From: Pseudomonas sp. AB6
GTDB taxonomy: Bacteria; Pseudomonadota; Gammaproteobacteria; Pseudomonadales; Pseudomonadaceae
Assembly: GCF_034314105.1 (NCBI RefSeq)
Contig: NZ_JAVIWJ010000001.1
Span: 374,501-438,500, forward strand
Reading direction: 5' to 3'
DNA: 64,000 nt
The stretch's first letter is position 1, and every line of letters begins with the position of its first letter. The translations under genes and the position numbers were made by a program. Positions 39,011-48,538 of the stretch are shown here, one piece after another. The notes under the pieces were generated by a model that was given only the letters and a program-made list of their open reading frames with translations, was not told where the DNA came from and searched no databases.

Positions 39011-40212
39011 CGCAGCAACTCCAATGCTTGATCCAGCGCATCGAAAAAGCGCTGCACGTCGTTGGAATCGTTATACAGCGCCAGAGAGGCGCGAATCGCG
39101 CCGGTCAGGCCGAGCCGTTTGATTAAAGGCATCGCGCAATGATGCCCGGCACGAACTGCAATGCCTTGCTCAGTCAACAGGTGCGCCAGATCGGCATTGT
39201 GGATGCCCTCGACCACGAAGCTGACTAATGCCAGTTGCGGATCACCCAGCACCCGCACGCCCTGGCGTCTGTTCAAACCCTCCAGCAATAACCGGTGCAG
39301 CGCGGCTTCATGGGCCAGCACTGCACCGTGGTCGAGGCTGCTCAAATAGTCGAGGGTCGCGCCAAGCCCGATGACTCCGGCAATCGGCGGAGTGCCCGCT
39401 TCAAAACCCAGCGGCGCAGGGCGAAAGGTTGCGCTGTGGTAGTCCGTGGTCAGCACCATTTCGCCGCCCAATTGCCAATGACGCAACTGCGTCAAAGCCT
39501 CATCGCGGCCGTATAAGACGCCAACACCGTCCGGGCCATAGAGTTTGTGGCTTGAAAATACGTAGAAGTCGCAGCCTAGGGCCTGCAAGTCGTGTCGGCC
39601 ATGCACCACACCCTGTGCGCCGTCGACGACGGTCAACGCGCCGTGAGCCTTGGCCATGCTCAGTAATTCTGGCAGTGGTTGCCAAGCTCCGAGCACGTTG
39701 GAAAATTGGCTGGTCGCCAACAAGCGGGTGCGGGGGCCGATCAGTTCGGCGGCGGCAACCAAATCAATAAGCCCCTGAGCATTGAGGGGCAAAATCACCA
39801 GTTCAAGCCCTTGACGCTGTGCCAGTTGCTGCCAAGGCAGCAGGTTGGCGTGATGCTCCAGCGCAGAGACAACGATCTCATCGCCGGTTTCAAAGCGATG
39901 CTCAAGCCCGTAGGCCAGCAGATTCAATGCCGACGTCGCGCCGTGGGTAAAAATAATCTGTGCGTCATCGCCGGCGTTCAACCATTGGGCAACTTTGCGC
40001 CGGCTGTTTTCAAACGCTTGCGTGGCAGCCGCCCCCGGCAGGTGCTGTGCCCGATGCACATTGGCGGCGCCGTTGACGTAGTAATGATTCAGCGCGTCGA
40101 GCAGCGCCTGAGGTTTTTGCGTTGTAGCGGCGTTGTCCAGATAGGTCTGGCCTTGCTGTTGCAGTGCGGCGATGGCTGGAAAGTCAGCGCGCCAAGGAGA
40201 GGGCAAAAGCAT
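39007..40212 (-). CDS. csdA: Cysteine desulfurase, SufS/CsdA type
   Basis: The 401-residue PLP enzyme releases sulfur from cysteine as a persulfide. The N-terminal YLDNAATTQKP, the PLP lysine Lys223 (SSHKLYGP) and the catalytic Cys359 in AGHHCAMP are all visible, which places it in the SufS/CsdA class rather than the IscS class. It probably supplies sulfur to the CsdE protein downstream and supports TcdA. The start ATG 40212 has only a weak ribosome site. Confidence 0.93.
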   Translation of the reverse strand: MLLPSPWRADFPAIAALQQQGQTYLDNAATTQKPQALLDALNHYYVNGAANVHRAQHLPGAAATQAFENSRRKVAQWLNAGDDAQIIFTHGATSALNLLAYGLEHRFETGDEIVVSALEHHANLLPWQQLAQRQGLELVILPLNAQGLIDLVAAAELIGPRTRLLATSQFSNVLGAWQPLPELLSMAKAHGALTVVDGAQGVVHGRHDLQALGCDFYVFSSHKLYGPDGVGVLYGRDEALTQLRHWQLGGEMVLTTDYHSATFRPAPLGFEAGTPPIAGVIGLGATLDYLSSLDHGAVLAHEAALHRLLLEGLNRRQGVRVLGDPQLALVSFVVEGIHNADLAHLLTEQGIAVRAGHHCAMPLIKRLGLTGAIRASLALYNDSNDVQRFFDALDQALELLR

Positions 40213-40280
40213 GGTTATTCAGCTCGAAGGATCAGGGCCTAACCCACTTGCGCGGTGTTGACCCTGAATACGACATCAGA

Positions 40281-41315
40281 TCAGTTGTGAGCGTGCAGCG
40301 CTTCGTTCAGTTCGATGGCTGATTTATGGGATTTGCATTCCACGGCGCCCGTTTGTGAGTTACGACGGAACAACAGGTCCGGTTGACCCGACAGCTCACG
40401 GGCCTTGACCACTTTGACCAGCTCGTTCTTATCATCAAGCAGTGCGACTTTGGTTCCGGCTGTTACGTACAGACCGGCTTCCACGGTGTTGCGGTCGCCC
40501 AATGGAAAGCCAATTCCTGCATTGGCGCCAATCAGGCAGCCTTCGCCGACCTTGATCACTACGTTGCCGCCGCCCGACAAGGTGCCCATTGTCGAGCAAC
40601 CGCCGCCCAGGTCCGAACCCTTACCGACAAATACCCCGGCCGAGACGCGGCCTTCGATCATGCCCGGACCTTCGGTGCCACCATTGAAATTGACGAAACC
40701 TTCGTGCATCACGGTGGTGCCTTCGCCGATGTAAGCACCCAGGCGTACCCGCGCGCTGTCAGCGATACGCACGCCGGTTGGCACCACGTAGTCAGTCATT
40801 TTCGGGAATTTGTCCACCGAGAACACTTCCAGGAACTCGCCCTTGAGGCGCGCCTCCAGTTGACGCTCAGCCAATTCAGCCAAGTCCACAGCGCCTTGGT
40901 TGGTCCAGGCGACGTTGGGTAACAATGGGAAAATGCCAGCCAGATTCAGGCCGTGTGGCTTGATCAAGCGATGTGACAACAAATGCAGCTTGAGGTAAGC
41001 CTCAGGCGTCGAGGTCAATGCTGTGTCTTCAGCCAGAAAGGTGACGACCAATGGCTTGTGACTTTCGGCCAGGCGAGTCAGTAGGGCCGCTTGGCCTGCA
41101 TCGATATTCTTTAGCGTTTCGGCCAGTTGCGAGGCCTGGGTGGTGTTGAAGGCGACGGCCTGATTGCCACCGGTGTAGCCCAGTGCGGGTGCAATGGCAG
41201 CGATCAGTTCGGCAGACGGATTAATCAACGGCTGGGCGTAGAACACTTCAAGCCAGGCGCCTTTACGATTTTGAGTGCCGACCCCAAAGGCCAGGCTGAA
41301 CAGGGTAGTAGACAT
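40281..41315 (-). CDS. dapD: 2,3,4,5-tetrahydropyridine-2,6-dicarboxylate N-succinyltransferase
   Basis: The 344-residue enzyme succinylates tetrahydrodipicolinate in the lysine/DAP pathway. The N-terminal half is a variable domain; residues about 175-290 form the left-handed beta-helix of hexapeptide repeats (GVRIADSARVRLGAYIGEGTTV, then GKGSDLGGGCS). Its length (344) is that of the long DapD of Pseudomonas rather than the 274 of E. coli. RBS AGAGG lies 7 bases before ATG 41315. The product feeds DapC (53405) and DapE (33653). Confidence 0.95.
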   Translation of the reverse strand: MSTTLFSLAFGVGTQNRKGAWLEVFYAQPLINPSAELIAAIAPALGYTGGNQAVAFNTTQASQLAETLKNIDAGQAALLTRLAESHKPLVVTFLAEDTALTSTPEAYLKLHLLSHRLIKPHGLNLAGIFPLLPNVAWTNQGAVDLAELAERQLEARLKGEFLEVFSVDKFPKMTDYVVPTGVRIADSARVRLGAYIGEGTTVMHEGFVNFNGGTEGPGMIEGRVSAGVFVGKGSDLGGGCSTMGTLSGGGNVVIKVGEGCLIGANAGIGFPLGDRNTVEAGLYVTAGTKVALLDDKNELVKVVKARELSGQPDLLFRRNSQTGAVECKSHKSAIELNEALHAHN

Positions 41316-41363
41316 GTGAATACCTCTAACTTATTGGAAAGGGGGCTCAAGCAGCGCTTTGGC

Positions 41364-41735
41364 TTACGTGAAGGCCGCCCCGTATACATCGGGCTTGAAG
41401 CCAACCAGGGTTTTGTCGCCAAGATCGAGCACCGGGCGCTTGATCATTGACGGTTGTGCGAGCATCAGTTCGATCGCCTTTGCTTGATCGAGATCGGCTT
41501 TTTGTCCGTCGTCGAGTTTGCGGAAGGTCGTTCCTGCCCGGTTTAAAACCACTTGCCAGCCATGCTCATCGCACCACTGAGTCAGGTGCTCACGGTCGAT
41601 GCCGACCGTTTTGTAGTCATGAAAGTCGTAACTGACGGCGTTATCATCAAGCCAGGTGCGCGCCTTTTTCATGGTGTCGCAGGCCTTGATTCCATAAAGG
41701 TGTACGCCTTTATTATTACTGGAGGAATTGTCCAT
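41364..41735 (-). CDS. ArsC/Spx-family reductase-like protein
   Basis: The 123-residue thioredoxin-fold protein starts with the family signature LYGIKACDTMKKAR (Cys19) and continues with KTVGIDREHLTQWC and RPVLDLGDKTLVGF, close to E. coli YffB. Despite the ArsC name, these YffB-type proteins are not proven arsenate reductases; glutathione-dependent thiol reduction is suggested. ATG 41735 was chosen because GGAG lies 8 bases upstream; the frame extends 33 codons upstream. It is upstream of dapD on the same strand. Confidence 0.88.
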   Translation of the reverse strand: MDNSSSNNKGVHLYGIKACDTMKKARTWLDDNAVSYDFHDYKTVGIDREHLTQWCDEHGWQVVLNRAGTTFRKLDDGQKADLDQAKAIELMLAQPSMIKRPVLDLGDKTLVGFKPDVYGAAFT

Positions 41736-41836
41736 CCTCGAAACTCCCCACTTTGCCCAAAAAATCAGCGAATGATTATGCCACGTCGTTCCATTCAGTG
41801 CCTTGGCTGTCTCGGTAAGGTGCGGGGCGCACATCG

Positions 41837-41878
41837 CACAGTGAAAAGCCCGGCGGGGTTGCCGGGCTTTTCACTGTG
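41837..41878. terminator. Long perfect hairpin terminator upstream of the ArsC-family gene
   Basis: An 18-bp perfect stem (CACAGTGAAAAGCCCGGC / GCCGGGCTTTTCACTGTG) with loop GGGGTT. A and T runs are inside the stem, so it can act in either direction. On the minus strand it lies between the arn unit and the ArsC/dapD unit and would isolate them. Confidence 0.88.
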
Positions 41879-41911
41879 ACTGGATTATTCACCCATCGTG
41901 CTGCCTGCGCC

Positions 41912-42088
41912 TCATGCCTTGGTGCTAACCATCTGGCCGGCGATGCTTGAACCCTCTTCGGTCAACGCTCTTAGCAGGGCTCCGGAAGCGCTTTGTAATG
42001 AGGCACTGGTCGCGGCGATCTGGGTCCGCGCTGCGGCGACGGCTGCGGCCGCGATAGTTATAGCTTGAGCGCCCCAAGAAATGCGGGC
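41912..42088 (-). pseudogene. Possible 3' remnant of a small Ala-rich gene
   Basis: A minus-strand frame of 58 codons without any ATG runs from just after a TAG (42091-42089) to a TGA (41912-41914). It reads Ala/Ile/Thr/Ser-rich and helical (AQAITIAAAAVAAARTQIAA, then GSSIAGQMVSTKA), and ends in a natural-looking C-terminus. It has no start codon or ribosome site, so it may be the tail of a gene cut off when the neighbouring arn block arrived, or chance. An overlapping frame with an ATG at 42137 is arginine-rich and unlikely. Confidence 0.35.
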
Positions 42089-42137
42089 CTATTCCAATGC
42101 CGCGCTGCCACGGAACAAATACGCCGTTTATAAACAT

Positions 42138-43757
42138 TCAAGGTAGACGAAACAGCAGGTAGTCATCCTTATCAAATTGACTGCTAAGCAAAATCGGCAA
42201 GGCCGTCAGGCGGCTATCCGGCAGCGCTTGATATATATCTTTGGCGATCACCACGTAAACCGGTCCTTTCACCGCCGCCAATTCATCCGGAGAAGCAATG
42301 AAGATCGGCTTCAGGCCGTCGGGGATGTTGACCACGAACTTGATGGCCTTTCCATCCTTGGGCATTCCATATAGGGCGAGCGGCGCAGGATCATGCTGGA
42401 TCAGGTCATGAACCGCTACGCTAAAGCCTTGCGTGTCGTAGGCTGCACGCTGAACGGGTTCATAAACCCAGATAAAACTCATCCACACCGCCAGTACCGC
42501 GCACGTTGCCAGACTTGCAACACGCCACCGGGCTTTGAACAAGGCGGCTAACGCAATCACTTGCAGCACCACAAGCACTGAAGTGATTCCACTAATCGAT
42601 GTCAGCTGGTCGGCGAAACGATGGCGAGCCACCAACAATCCTGCAATCAACGCACTCGGCATCAGCAGCCAAAGTATCTGGAGCAACCCCCGTAACAAGG
42701 CGAGCAGGCGCCCTTGGGTCATTTGAAACGGATAAGCTGCGACGATCGCTGCCATTGGCACCATCGGCAGCATGTAGCGAGCTTTTTTCGCCTGCGGAAT
42801 TGAAAGGCCAATCATGACAATCAGTCCGGCTGCAGTGCAAAGCATTACCAGTCGCAGCGCTGGTGTAAGGGGCTGCCGACCACGAACGATGATGGCCGCT
42901 AGCACCAAAATCGCCATTGGGTATGCCAGCGCATAGTTGCCCATCGAACTGCTGAAGTAATAGAAAGTACTGCTGGTGCCTTCAGTACCGTCCATACGTG
43001 AAGTGAATTGCATGCGCACCACTTCATCAAGGAACTGTTGACCGCCGCTGATCTTGGCAAACAGCAGTAGCATTCCCATGCAGATCGCCAGCAATACCGC
43101 CGCTTGCAGACCGAATATGAGCATTCGTCGCCATTGTCCATTCAGCACGTAGTAACTGCACAGCATGCCGGTAGGAACGACCAGCCCGATGGGGCCGCGA
43201 ATAGCAAAGCCCAGCACTATAAGCGCGAGAATCAGACCTATGCGCCGACGCGCACCAAAGTGATCGGCAGCATAGCCCAGATAAAATACGGCGAACGATA
43301 CGGTCGCGAGCATTTGGTCCAGGGATATGGCGCGGGTCTCGGTGATAAAGGTATTGCTCAGCAGCAGCAGGGCTACGCTGACCAGTGCCCAAGACCGAGA
43401 GTGCGCGGCCACCAAGCGATAAATAAGCGCAACCAAAATCGCCGATGCGATCGCGGTCGGAAGCCATGCGGTGAGGCTTATCACTCGGCCAAACGGCAGC
43501 GAGAGCAGGTAGATAAAGAAAGTTGATGTGGCGGAATAGTCTGGATAAGGCTCGCCATAGGTTGTGGGAAAAAAACTTGGGCCGTGACGCAACATTTCTT
43601 GAGCAAAAATTACAAAGCGCGAGTCGAATCCGATCGTGGCTTGTTCATAGTTACCCACGACAAATAGCAGGAGTGCCAGCCCCCCCAAGATAATGGACTG
43701 GCAGCGCACTGTTGCCAAAGAGGCCGATGAGGGCTGAGTCTGAGGTAGAAACGGCAA
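42138..43757 (-). CDS. ArnT-like PMT-family glycosyltransferase, second copy
   Basis: The 539-residue protein has about 11-12 membrane helices and belongs to the PMT/ArnT (GT39/GT83) superfamily of undecaprenyl-sugar transferases. In the first periplasmic loop, GFDSRFVIFAQEML corresponds to the catalytic [13 protein letters not shown] of ArnT, keeping the Asp. The EKP motif of ArnT is replaced by PYPDYSATS, so donor or acceptor may differ. The TTG at 43757 was chosen for GGAG 7 bases upstream; GTG 43823 is an in-frame alternative. It is the last gene of the arn unit, 120 bases after ugd, and has no counterpart in the P. aeruginosa arn operon that I recall. Confidence 0.83.
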   Translation of the reverse strand: MPFLPQTQPSSASLATVRCQSIILGGLALLLFVVGNYEQATIGFDSRFVIFAQEMLRHGPSFFPTTYGEPYPDYSATSTFFIYLLSLPFGRVISLTAWLPTAIASAILVALIYRLVAAHSRSWALVSVALLLLSNTFITETRAISLDQMLATVSFAVFYLGYAADHFGARRRIGLILALIVLGFAIRGPIGLVVPTGMLCSYYVLNGQWRRMLIFGLQAAVLLAICMGMLLLFAKISGGQQFLDEVVRMQFTSRMDGTEGTSSTFYYFSSSMGNYALAYPMAILVLAAIIVRGRQPLTPALRLVMLCTAAGLIVMIGLSIPQAKKARYMLPMVPMAAIVAAYPFQMTQGRLLALLRGLLQILWLLMPSALIAGLLVARHRFADQLTSISGITSVLVVLQVIALAALFKARWRVASLATCAVLAVWMSFIWVYEPVQRAAYDTQGFSVAVHDLIQHDPAPLALYGMPKDGKAIKFVVNIPDGLKPIFIASPDELAAVKGPVYVVIAKDIYQALPDSRLTALPILLSSQFDKDDYLLFRLP

Positions 43758-43826
43758 AGGGTATCTCCATATAGCAAAACGTTGCTGCGCTTCAGCTTGA
43801 ACTCTAACGGGCACCGGACGCACAAA

Positions 43827-43870
43827 GGGTCAGTACCCGCGAACCAGATACTGGCTGCAGGCACTGACCC
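43827..43870. repeat. Structured intercistronic inverted repeat
   Basis: GGGTCAGT (43827-43834) pairs with ACTGACCC (43863-43870), and inside lies a second hairpin CCAG-ATA-CTGG (43844-43854). It falls between the ugd stop and the downstream glycosyltransferase and could stabilise or partially terminate the message; no T run follows. Confidence 0.5.
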
Positions 43871-43877
43871 CTAATGA

Positions 43878-45263
43878 TTACTGTGCGTTCGCTTCAGTAG
43901 CGCTGTTCGCATGCCATTGCTGAAACGGGATTGGCAGGCTGCGAGAGTCGCCACGGCCCATTGGGAAATACGTGAAGCCCTTTCGCGTCATGCGTTCGGT
44001 GTCGTACAAGTTGCGTCCGTCAAAAATTACCGGCGCTTTAAGACGTTCCTGCATCAGTTTGAAATCCGGAGCCTTGAACTGTTGCCATTCGGTGCAGACG
44101 ATCAACGCATCGGCACCACCCAGCACGGATTCGGGGGTGCCCATCAAGCTCAGGCCTGGGTGATTGCCATAGATACGCTGGGTTTCCTGCATAGCTTCGG
44201 GGTCGAACGCACGTACGGTTGCGCCCGCCGCCCACAAGGCTTCCATTAACACTCGGCTCGGCGCATCGCGCATGTCATCGGTGTTTGGCTTGAAGGCCAA
44301 GCCCCATAGCGCAAAGATTTTTCCGCGTAAATCACCTTTGTAGAACGCATTGACGCGTTCGAACAGTTTGGTTTTCTGCCGTTCGTTAATGGCTTCTACC
44401 GCCTGCAGCAAATCGCTGGAGCACTGGGCTTCCTGAGCGCTATGAATTAAAGCGCGCATGTCTTTAGGGAAGCACGAACCGCCGTAACCGGCGCCCGGAT
44501 AGATAAAGTGGTAACCAATGCGTGAATCAGCACCGATGCCCAAACGCACGGACTCGATGTCAGCGCCCAAGTGCTCAGCCAGCTCAGCAATTTGGTTGAT
44601 GAAGCTGATCTTAGTGGCCAGCATGCAGTTGGCGGCGTATTTGGTCAGCTCGGCGCTGCGCAGGTCCATGAAAATGATGCGGTCATGATTGCGGTTGAAC
44701 GGTGCATACAAGTCACGCATGACTTCACGCACTTCGTCGCGCTCGCAACCAATTACGATCCGGTCCGGGCGGCGGCAGTCGGAAACTGCCGAGCCTTCTT
44801 TCAGGAATTCAGGGTTAGAGACAATATCGAACTCCAACGGCCGACCAGCCAGGGCCTCTTCGGTATGCAGGCGCAATGCGTCACCAGTGCCGACGGGCAC
44901 GGTGGATTTCTCGACCAGAATCAGCGGTTCAACCCGATGACGTGCAACCATTTCGCCTACCGCGAAAACTGCTTTTAAATCCGCTGAGCCGTCATCGCTG
45001 GAGGGCGTGCCGACGGCGATAAACAGCACCTGGCCGTGCTCAATGGCAAGCTTCTCGTCGTGAGTGAAACGCAGGCGTCCACTTTCCAGGTTTTCCCGGA
45101 CCAGCGTTGCCAAGCCGGGCTCGAAAATGCTCACGTGACCCTGCTGAAGCTGTTTCACTTTTTCTGCATCGATGTCCATGCAGATCACATCATGGCCGAC
45201 TTCGGCCAGGACTGTCGCTTGCACAAGGCCTACGTAGCCACTACCTAATACTGTAATTTTCAT
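43878..45263 (-). CDS. ugd: UDP-glucose 6-dehydrogenase
   Basis: The 461-residue enzyme oxidises UDP-glucose to UDP-glucuronate with two NAD, the first precursor of UDP-L-Ara4N. The N-terminal Rossmann motif is [12 protein letters not shown]. The catalytic Cys264 is in GGSCFPKDM, and a substrate lysine region FIN-Q follows the usual layout. It overlaps the arnF stop by ATGA, so its translation is coupled to the arn genes; ArnA uses its product. The last about 20 residues beyond the core are polar and variable. Confidence 0.95.
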   Translation of the reverse strand: MKITVLGSGYVGLVQATVLAEVGHDVICMDIDAEKVKQLQQGHVSIFEPGLATLVRENLESGRLRFTHDEKLAIEHGQVLFIAVGTPSSDDGSADLKAVFAVGEMVARHRVEPLILVEKSTVPVGTGDALRLHTEEALAGRPLEFDIVSNPEFLKEGSAVSDCRRPDRIVIGCERDEVREVMRDLYAPFNRNHDRIIFMDLRSAELTKYAANCMLATKISFINQIAELAEHLGADIESVRLGIGADSRIGYHFIYPGAGYGGSCFPKDMRALIHSAQEAQCSSDLLQAVEAINERQKTKLFERVNAFYKGDLRGKIFALWGLAFKPNTDDMRDAPSRVLMEALWAAGATVRAFDPEAMQETQRIYGNHPGLSLMGTPESVLGGADALIVCTEWQQFKAPDFKLMQERLKAPVIFDGRNLYDTERMTRKGFTYFPMGRGDSRSLPIPFQQWHANSATEANAQ

Positions 45264-45673
45264 GCGGAATTCCTGGACCGTGTCGCGGAGCTGCGTTGTG
45301 AGTTAATGGTGATGACGCCGAGGATAACCAAGGTCACACCCAATGTTTTGGAAGCGCTGAACTGTTCCTGGAAAACCGGCAGGCTCGCTGCCAGTAAATA
45401 AACCAATGCGTAACTGATGCTGAGCAAAGAATAGGCTCGGCCTAGAGGCAGGTCGCGCAATGCGAGCAACCAACACAGCATCGAAAGGGCGTAGGCCAGA
45501 ATCGCCGCAGAGACGACGCTGATAGCCAGCCTGTCGATACTGCCGTTATTCAGGGTATCCAGCCATTGGGTGGGCGAGGGCAAGCGCGTCATGCTCCAAC
45601 GCATACCCAGTTGCGCACCGCTGACCAACAACACGCTGCCCATGGCGAATGTGACGCCGCGTCGCAGGTTCAT
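45260..45673 (-). CDS. arnF: Undecaprenyl-phosphate-L-Ara4N flippase subunit ArnF
   Basis: The 137-residue protein has four membrane helices, like the small-multidrug-resistance/EamA fold. With ArnE it is thought to flip undecaprenyl-phosphate-L-Ara4N to the periplasmic face. Identity rests on size, topology and position between arnE and ugd. It overlaps arnE (45670-45673) and ugd (45260-45263) by 4 bases each. The loop [12 protein letters not shown] after the first helix is long compared with SMR pumps, as in other ArnF proteins. Confidence 0.88.
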   Translation of the reverse strand: MNLRRGVTFAMGSVLLVSGAQLGMRWSMTRLPSPTQWLDTLNNGSIDRLAISVVSAAILAYALSMLCWLLALRDLPLGRAYSLLSISYALVYLLAASLPVFQEQFSASKTLGVTLVILGVITINSQRSSATRSRNSA

Positions 45674-46014
45674 GTGTGTTGGCCCAGCAAAATGACGCCA
45701 CCGATCACCAGTACTACACCGAACCAGTGGCGGCGGTCGACGGATTCTTTGAACAAAAAGTGCGCCACTAGCGTGATCAAGACAAAGTTCAAGCTAAGCA
45801 TCGGGTAAGCAATCCCGACTTCAACGCGCTGCAGCACCAACAGCCATAACAATAGTCCGAAACCCAGGCTGGCCAATGCCAGCCATAACCAAGGCGAGCG
45901 CAGCGCGAGGCCGAGGCCGACGTGTTGCCCACGCCAACCCTCAACGGCAAATTTTTGCGCGACTTGGCCCAGACAGCTCAACAAACACGCGGCCAGTAAC
46001 AAAAACAGGGTCAT
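45670..46014 (-). CDS. arnE: Undecaprenyl-phosphate-L-Ara4N flippase subunit ArnE
   Basis: The 114-residue protein has four membrane helices (first: [21 protein letters not shown]) and the [16 protein letters not shown] segment of the EamA/SMR-like ArnE family. It would act as the partner of ArnF. It overlaps arnT and arnF by ATGA at each end. Length matches the roughly 111 residues of enteric ArnE. Confidence 0.9.
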   Translation of the reverse strand: MTLFLLLAACLLSCLGQVAQKFAVEGWRGQHVGLGLALRSPWLWLALASLGFGLLLWLLVLQRVEVGIAYPMLSLNFVLITLVAHFLFKESVDRRHWFGVVLVIGGVILLGQHT

Positions 46015-47657
46015 GAGGCGGATTGCGCGAAGATCAGAATCACTATGTTCCCTTCCTCGAATCGCTGACCGTCTTTTGGTAAAAGCTCGATTTCATTGAG
46101 GTCGTCCTGACTATTAACTCGCATCACCACCCCGACCTGCCCTTCGCTTCGTGCTATGGCCATCCACTGTTGCACTTTTGCAGAATCGACTTTGCGCGCG
46201 GCGGCGTCAGTGTAAGTCAGACCATATTTGACTTCACCCACCGTGTTGTATAGCGCAACGTCAGGTCGCTGAATACGCCATGACAGCGCCGAGGCAGCGC
46301 CCAGGTCGTTACTCAGCAGAGTTTTGCTTTGGCTCAGCGCTGCTGCATGCTTGGCAATAAACTGATCGGGTGTTTTGTTGAGCACCACGCTGTTAGGTAG
46401 GCTCATCGGAATCAGTGCCACAAACAACCACGCGCCCAGCGCCGGCATGATCCACATGGTCAGCGGTCTGAATACCTGAACAAGGTTAGCGACGATCCAG
46501 CCCGCAACTGCAACCACTGCCATTGCAAGGTGCAGCGGCTCGTTTTCATAGACAGGTTTTTTGTATTGCATGTAAGCCACGGCGATCAGAACGATCGAGC
46601 CGAGTGCAAGGTTTAGCAACCCATTGAGACGTAGAGCTCGGACGCTGCCACGTTCGAGTCGATCTATCACCGCCTCTCCCATCAGCAGCGCCAAAGGCAG
46701 CATGCACGGCATCACGTACGTTGGCAGTTTGCCTCTGCTCAGGCTGAGAAACGCCAGCGGCAACAGTAACCACAGAAGCATGAAGATCGTATTTGGCTGG
46801 GCTTTGGACTTCCAGGCCTGTGTGAACGTCGTCGGCAACATTGCGGCCCACGGCAAACTGGCCATGACCATCACAGGAAGGTAAAACCACCATGGTTGAA
46901 GATGCTGAGCGTCTTCACCGGCAAAGCGACGAATGTGTTCGTGCCAGAAGAAGAAGTTCCAAAAGTCTGGTTCGCGCTGCTGCACTGCCAATGCCCATGG
47001 CAGGCATACCAGCAACGCAATCAGAACCGCCAGCGGGCCGTATATCAACAGTTCGCGAAAGCGTCTCTGCGAAACCATATACGGCAGGGCGATCAACGCC
47101 GGTAGCAGCAAGGCGAGAAAGCCCTTAGTCAGGAAGCCCATACCGCATGCGAAACCCACCAATACCCATGCAGCAATTCGTTCGCGGCCGGTGCTATTAA
47201 CGGCGAGCCACAACCCGACCATGCTCAGGTTGACCCATAGGGTGAATTGCGGGTCGAGATTGGCGTAACCCGCCTGCACGGCGATGAGGCCAAAGCTTAA
47301 AAAAATCAGGGCGCACATAAAACTCTTGCGCCGGTCATTCCATAATCGATGTGCGACGGCGTAGGTCAGCATCGCACTGAGGCCGACGCTGAGCGCCGAG
47401 GCGATGCGTACGCCAAACAGATTGTCGCCGAAAATCGCCTGGCCGATGGCGATCATCCAATAACCGCCTACAGGTTTTTCGAAGTAGCGCAGCCCCATGA
47501 AATGGGGTGACACCCAATTGCCGCTGAGCAGCATCTCCTGACTAATTTGCGCATAACGGGTTTCGTCGGGAATCCACAGGCCGTGGCTACCCAGTGGTAA
47601 AAGAAAAGCCAGGAAAAACGCAATTAACAAAAAAGGTAACGCCCAGCGCCCCGTCAT
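46011..47657 (-). CDS. arnT: Lipid A L-Ara4N transferase ArnT
   Basis: The 548-residue inner-membrane GT83 enzyme transfers L-Ara4N from undecaprenyl phosphate to lipid A phosphates in the periplasm, reducing polymyxin binding. The first periplasmic loop carries the catalytic region [15 protein letters not shown] and [11 protein letters not shown]. About 12 membrane helices fill the N-terminal two-thirds, and a periplasmic C-terminal domain follows. The length equals E. coli ArnT (550). It overlaps arnD and arnE by ATGA. Confidence 0.94.
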   Translation of the reverse strand: MTGRWALPFLLIAFFLAFLLPLGSHGLWIPDETRYAQISQEMLLSGNWVSPHFMGLRYFEKPVGGYWMIAIGQAIFGDNLFGVRIASALSVGLSAMLTYAVAHRLWNDRRKSFMCALIFLSFGLIAVQAGYANLDPQFTLWVNLSMVGLWLAVNSTGRERIAAWVLVGFACGMGFLTKGFLALLLPALIALPYMVSQRRFRELLIYGPLAVLIALLVCLPWALAVQQREPDFWNFFFWHEHIRRFAGEDAQHLQPWWFYLPVMVMASLPWAAMLPTTFTQAWKSKAQPNTIFMLLWLLLPLAFLSLSRGKLPTYVMPCMLPLALLMGEAVIDRLERGSVRALRLNGLLNLALGSIVLIAVAYMQYKKPVYENEPLHLAMAVVAVAGWIVANLVQVFRPLTMWIMPALGAWLFVALIPMSLPNSVVLNKTPDQFIAKHAAALSQSKTLLSNDLGAASALSWRIQRPDVALYNTVGEVKYGLTYTDAAARKVDSAKVQQWMAIARSEGQVGVVMRVNSQDDLNEIELLPKDGQRFEEGNIVILIFAQSAS

Positions 47658-48538
47658 GTGCGCTGCACTCCCAGCCAGCCCTCGCGGCCGCTCAGTGTGC
47701 CTCTTATCAACTGACCTGCTGGCAGGGTATTGAGCTCAGTCGGCAATAGATTGCCGAGCGGTTGAAACTGGATCTCGCGCGATTTAGCCTGCGCCAGTAA
47801 TTGACGAAAATCATCGGCCATTAGAATCCCTTCTACTTCTGCGTGAATCGTATAAATGTTCAGCTTCTCGGCGCTGAAACGGTCGAGAATAAATGAGTTA
47901 AAGTCTTTTGCGCTGACGTTTGGGCCCACCACTTCATCGAAGGTTGGAAGATCCACCGGAATCTGTGGTGTGCCTAATCGGCCATCCTTAAGCGTAGGGC
48001 GAAACAGACTATGGCCGCGACAATCGCTGTTGTAGCGAAAGCCAAACTGTTCCTTAGCTTCCACCACGCGCTCATCGGCACGCCAGCCAGCCGTGGCTGA
48101 ACAGCCGACGCGTTGACCGGTGATGTCACTCAAGCACTCCACGCCGCGACGAATTTGCTCAATCAGTTGCACTTCGCTCCAACGCCCAGCATTGGCTTGC
48201 CAGCCGTGGTGATCCCACGCATGCAAACCGACTTCATGCCCGGCGTCGACCGCTTGACGCATCAGATGACCCAGGTTGCGACCAATGGGTTTCCCTGGCC
48301 AGGCAGTGCCGGCCAGAAGAATATCCCAGCCATATAGACTGGCCGCCTTGGAGCGAAGCATTTTCCAAAAGAATTGGGGACGGATGAGGCGCCACAAGTG
48401 GCGCCCCATGTTGTCCGGTCCGACACTGAAAAAAAACGTCGCCTTGACCTGTGCTTCATCGAGCATTTCCAATAACCGCGGCACACCTTCTCGGGTGCCG
48501 CGATAGGTATCTACATCGATTCGCAGTCCTGCCTGCAT
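47654..48538 (-). CDS. arnD: Undecaprenyl-phosphate-L-Ara4FN deformylase ArnD
   Basis: The 294-residue enzyme is a polysaccharide-deacetylase-fold (NodB) protein that removes the formyl group from undecaprenyl-phosphate-Ara4FN. The metal-binding Asp is in [10 protein letters not shown] at the N-terminus and the paired histidines lie in [13 protein letters not shown]. It is cytoplasmic or membrane-associated. It overlaps the arnA stop by one base and arnT by 4 bases. Confidence 0.93.
   Translation of the reverse strand: MQAGLRIDVDTYRGTREGVPRLLEMLDEAQVKATFFFSVGPDNMGRHLWRLIRPQFFWKMLRSKAASLYGWDILLAGTAWPGKPIGRNLGHLMRQAVDAGHEVGLHAWDHHGWQANAGRWSEVQLIEQIRRGVECLSDITGQRVGCSATAGWRADERVVEAKEQFGFRYNSDCRGHSLFRPTLKDGRLGTPQIPVDLPTFDEVVGPNVSAKDFNSFILDRFSAEKLNIYTIHAEVEGILMADDFRQLLAQAKSREIQFQPLGNLLPTELNTLPAGQLIRGTLSGREGWLGVQRT

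Noticed and set aside
41925..42137. A 70-residue minus-strand frame with ATG 42137
   Set aside because: It is arginine-rich and low-quality, and overlaps a better-looking start-less frame; no RBS or family.
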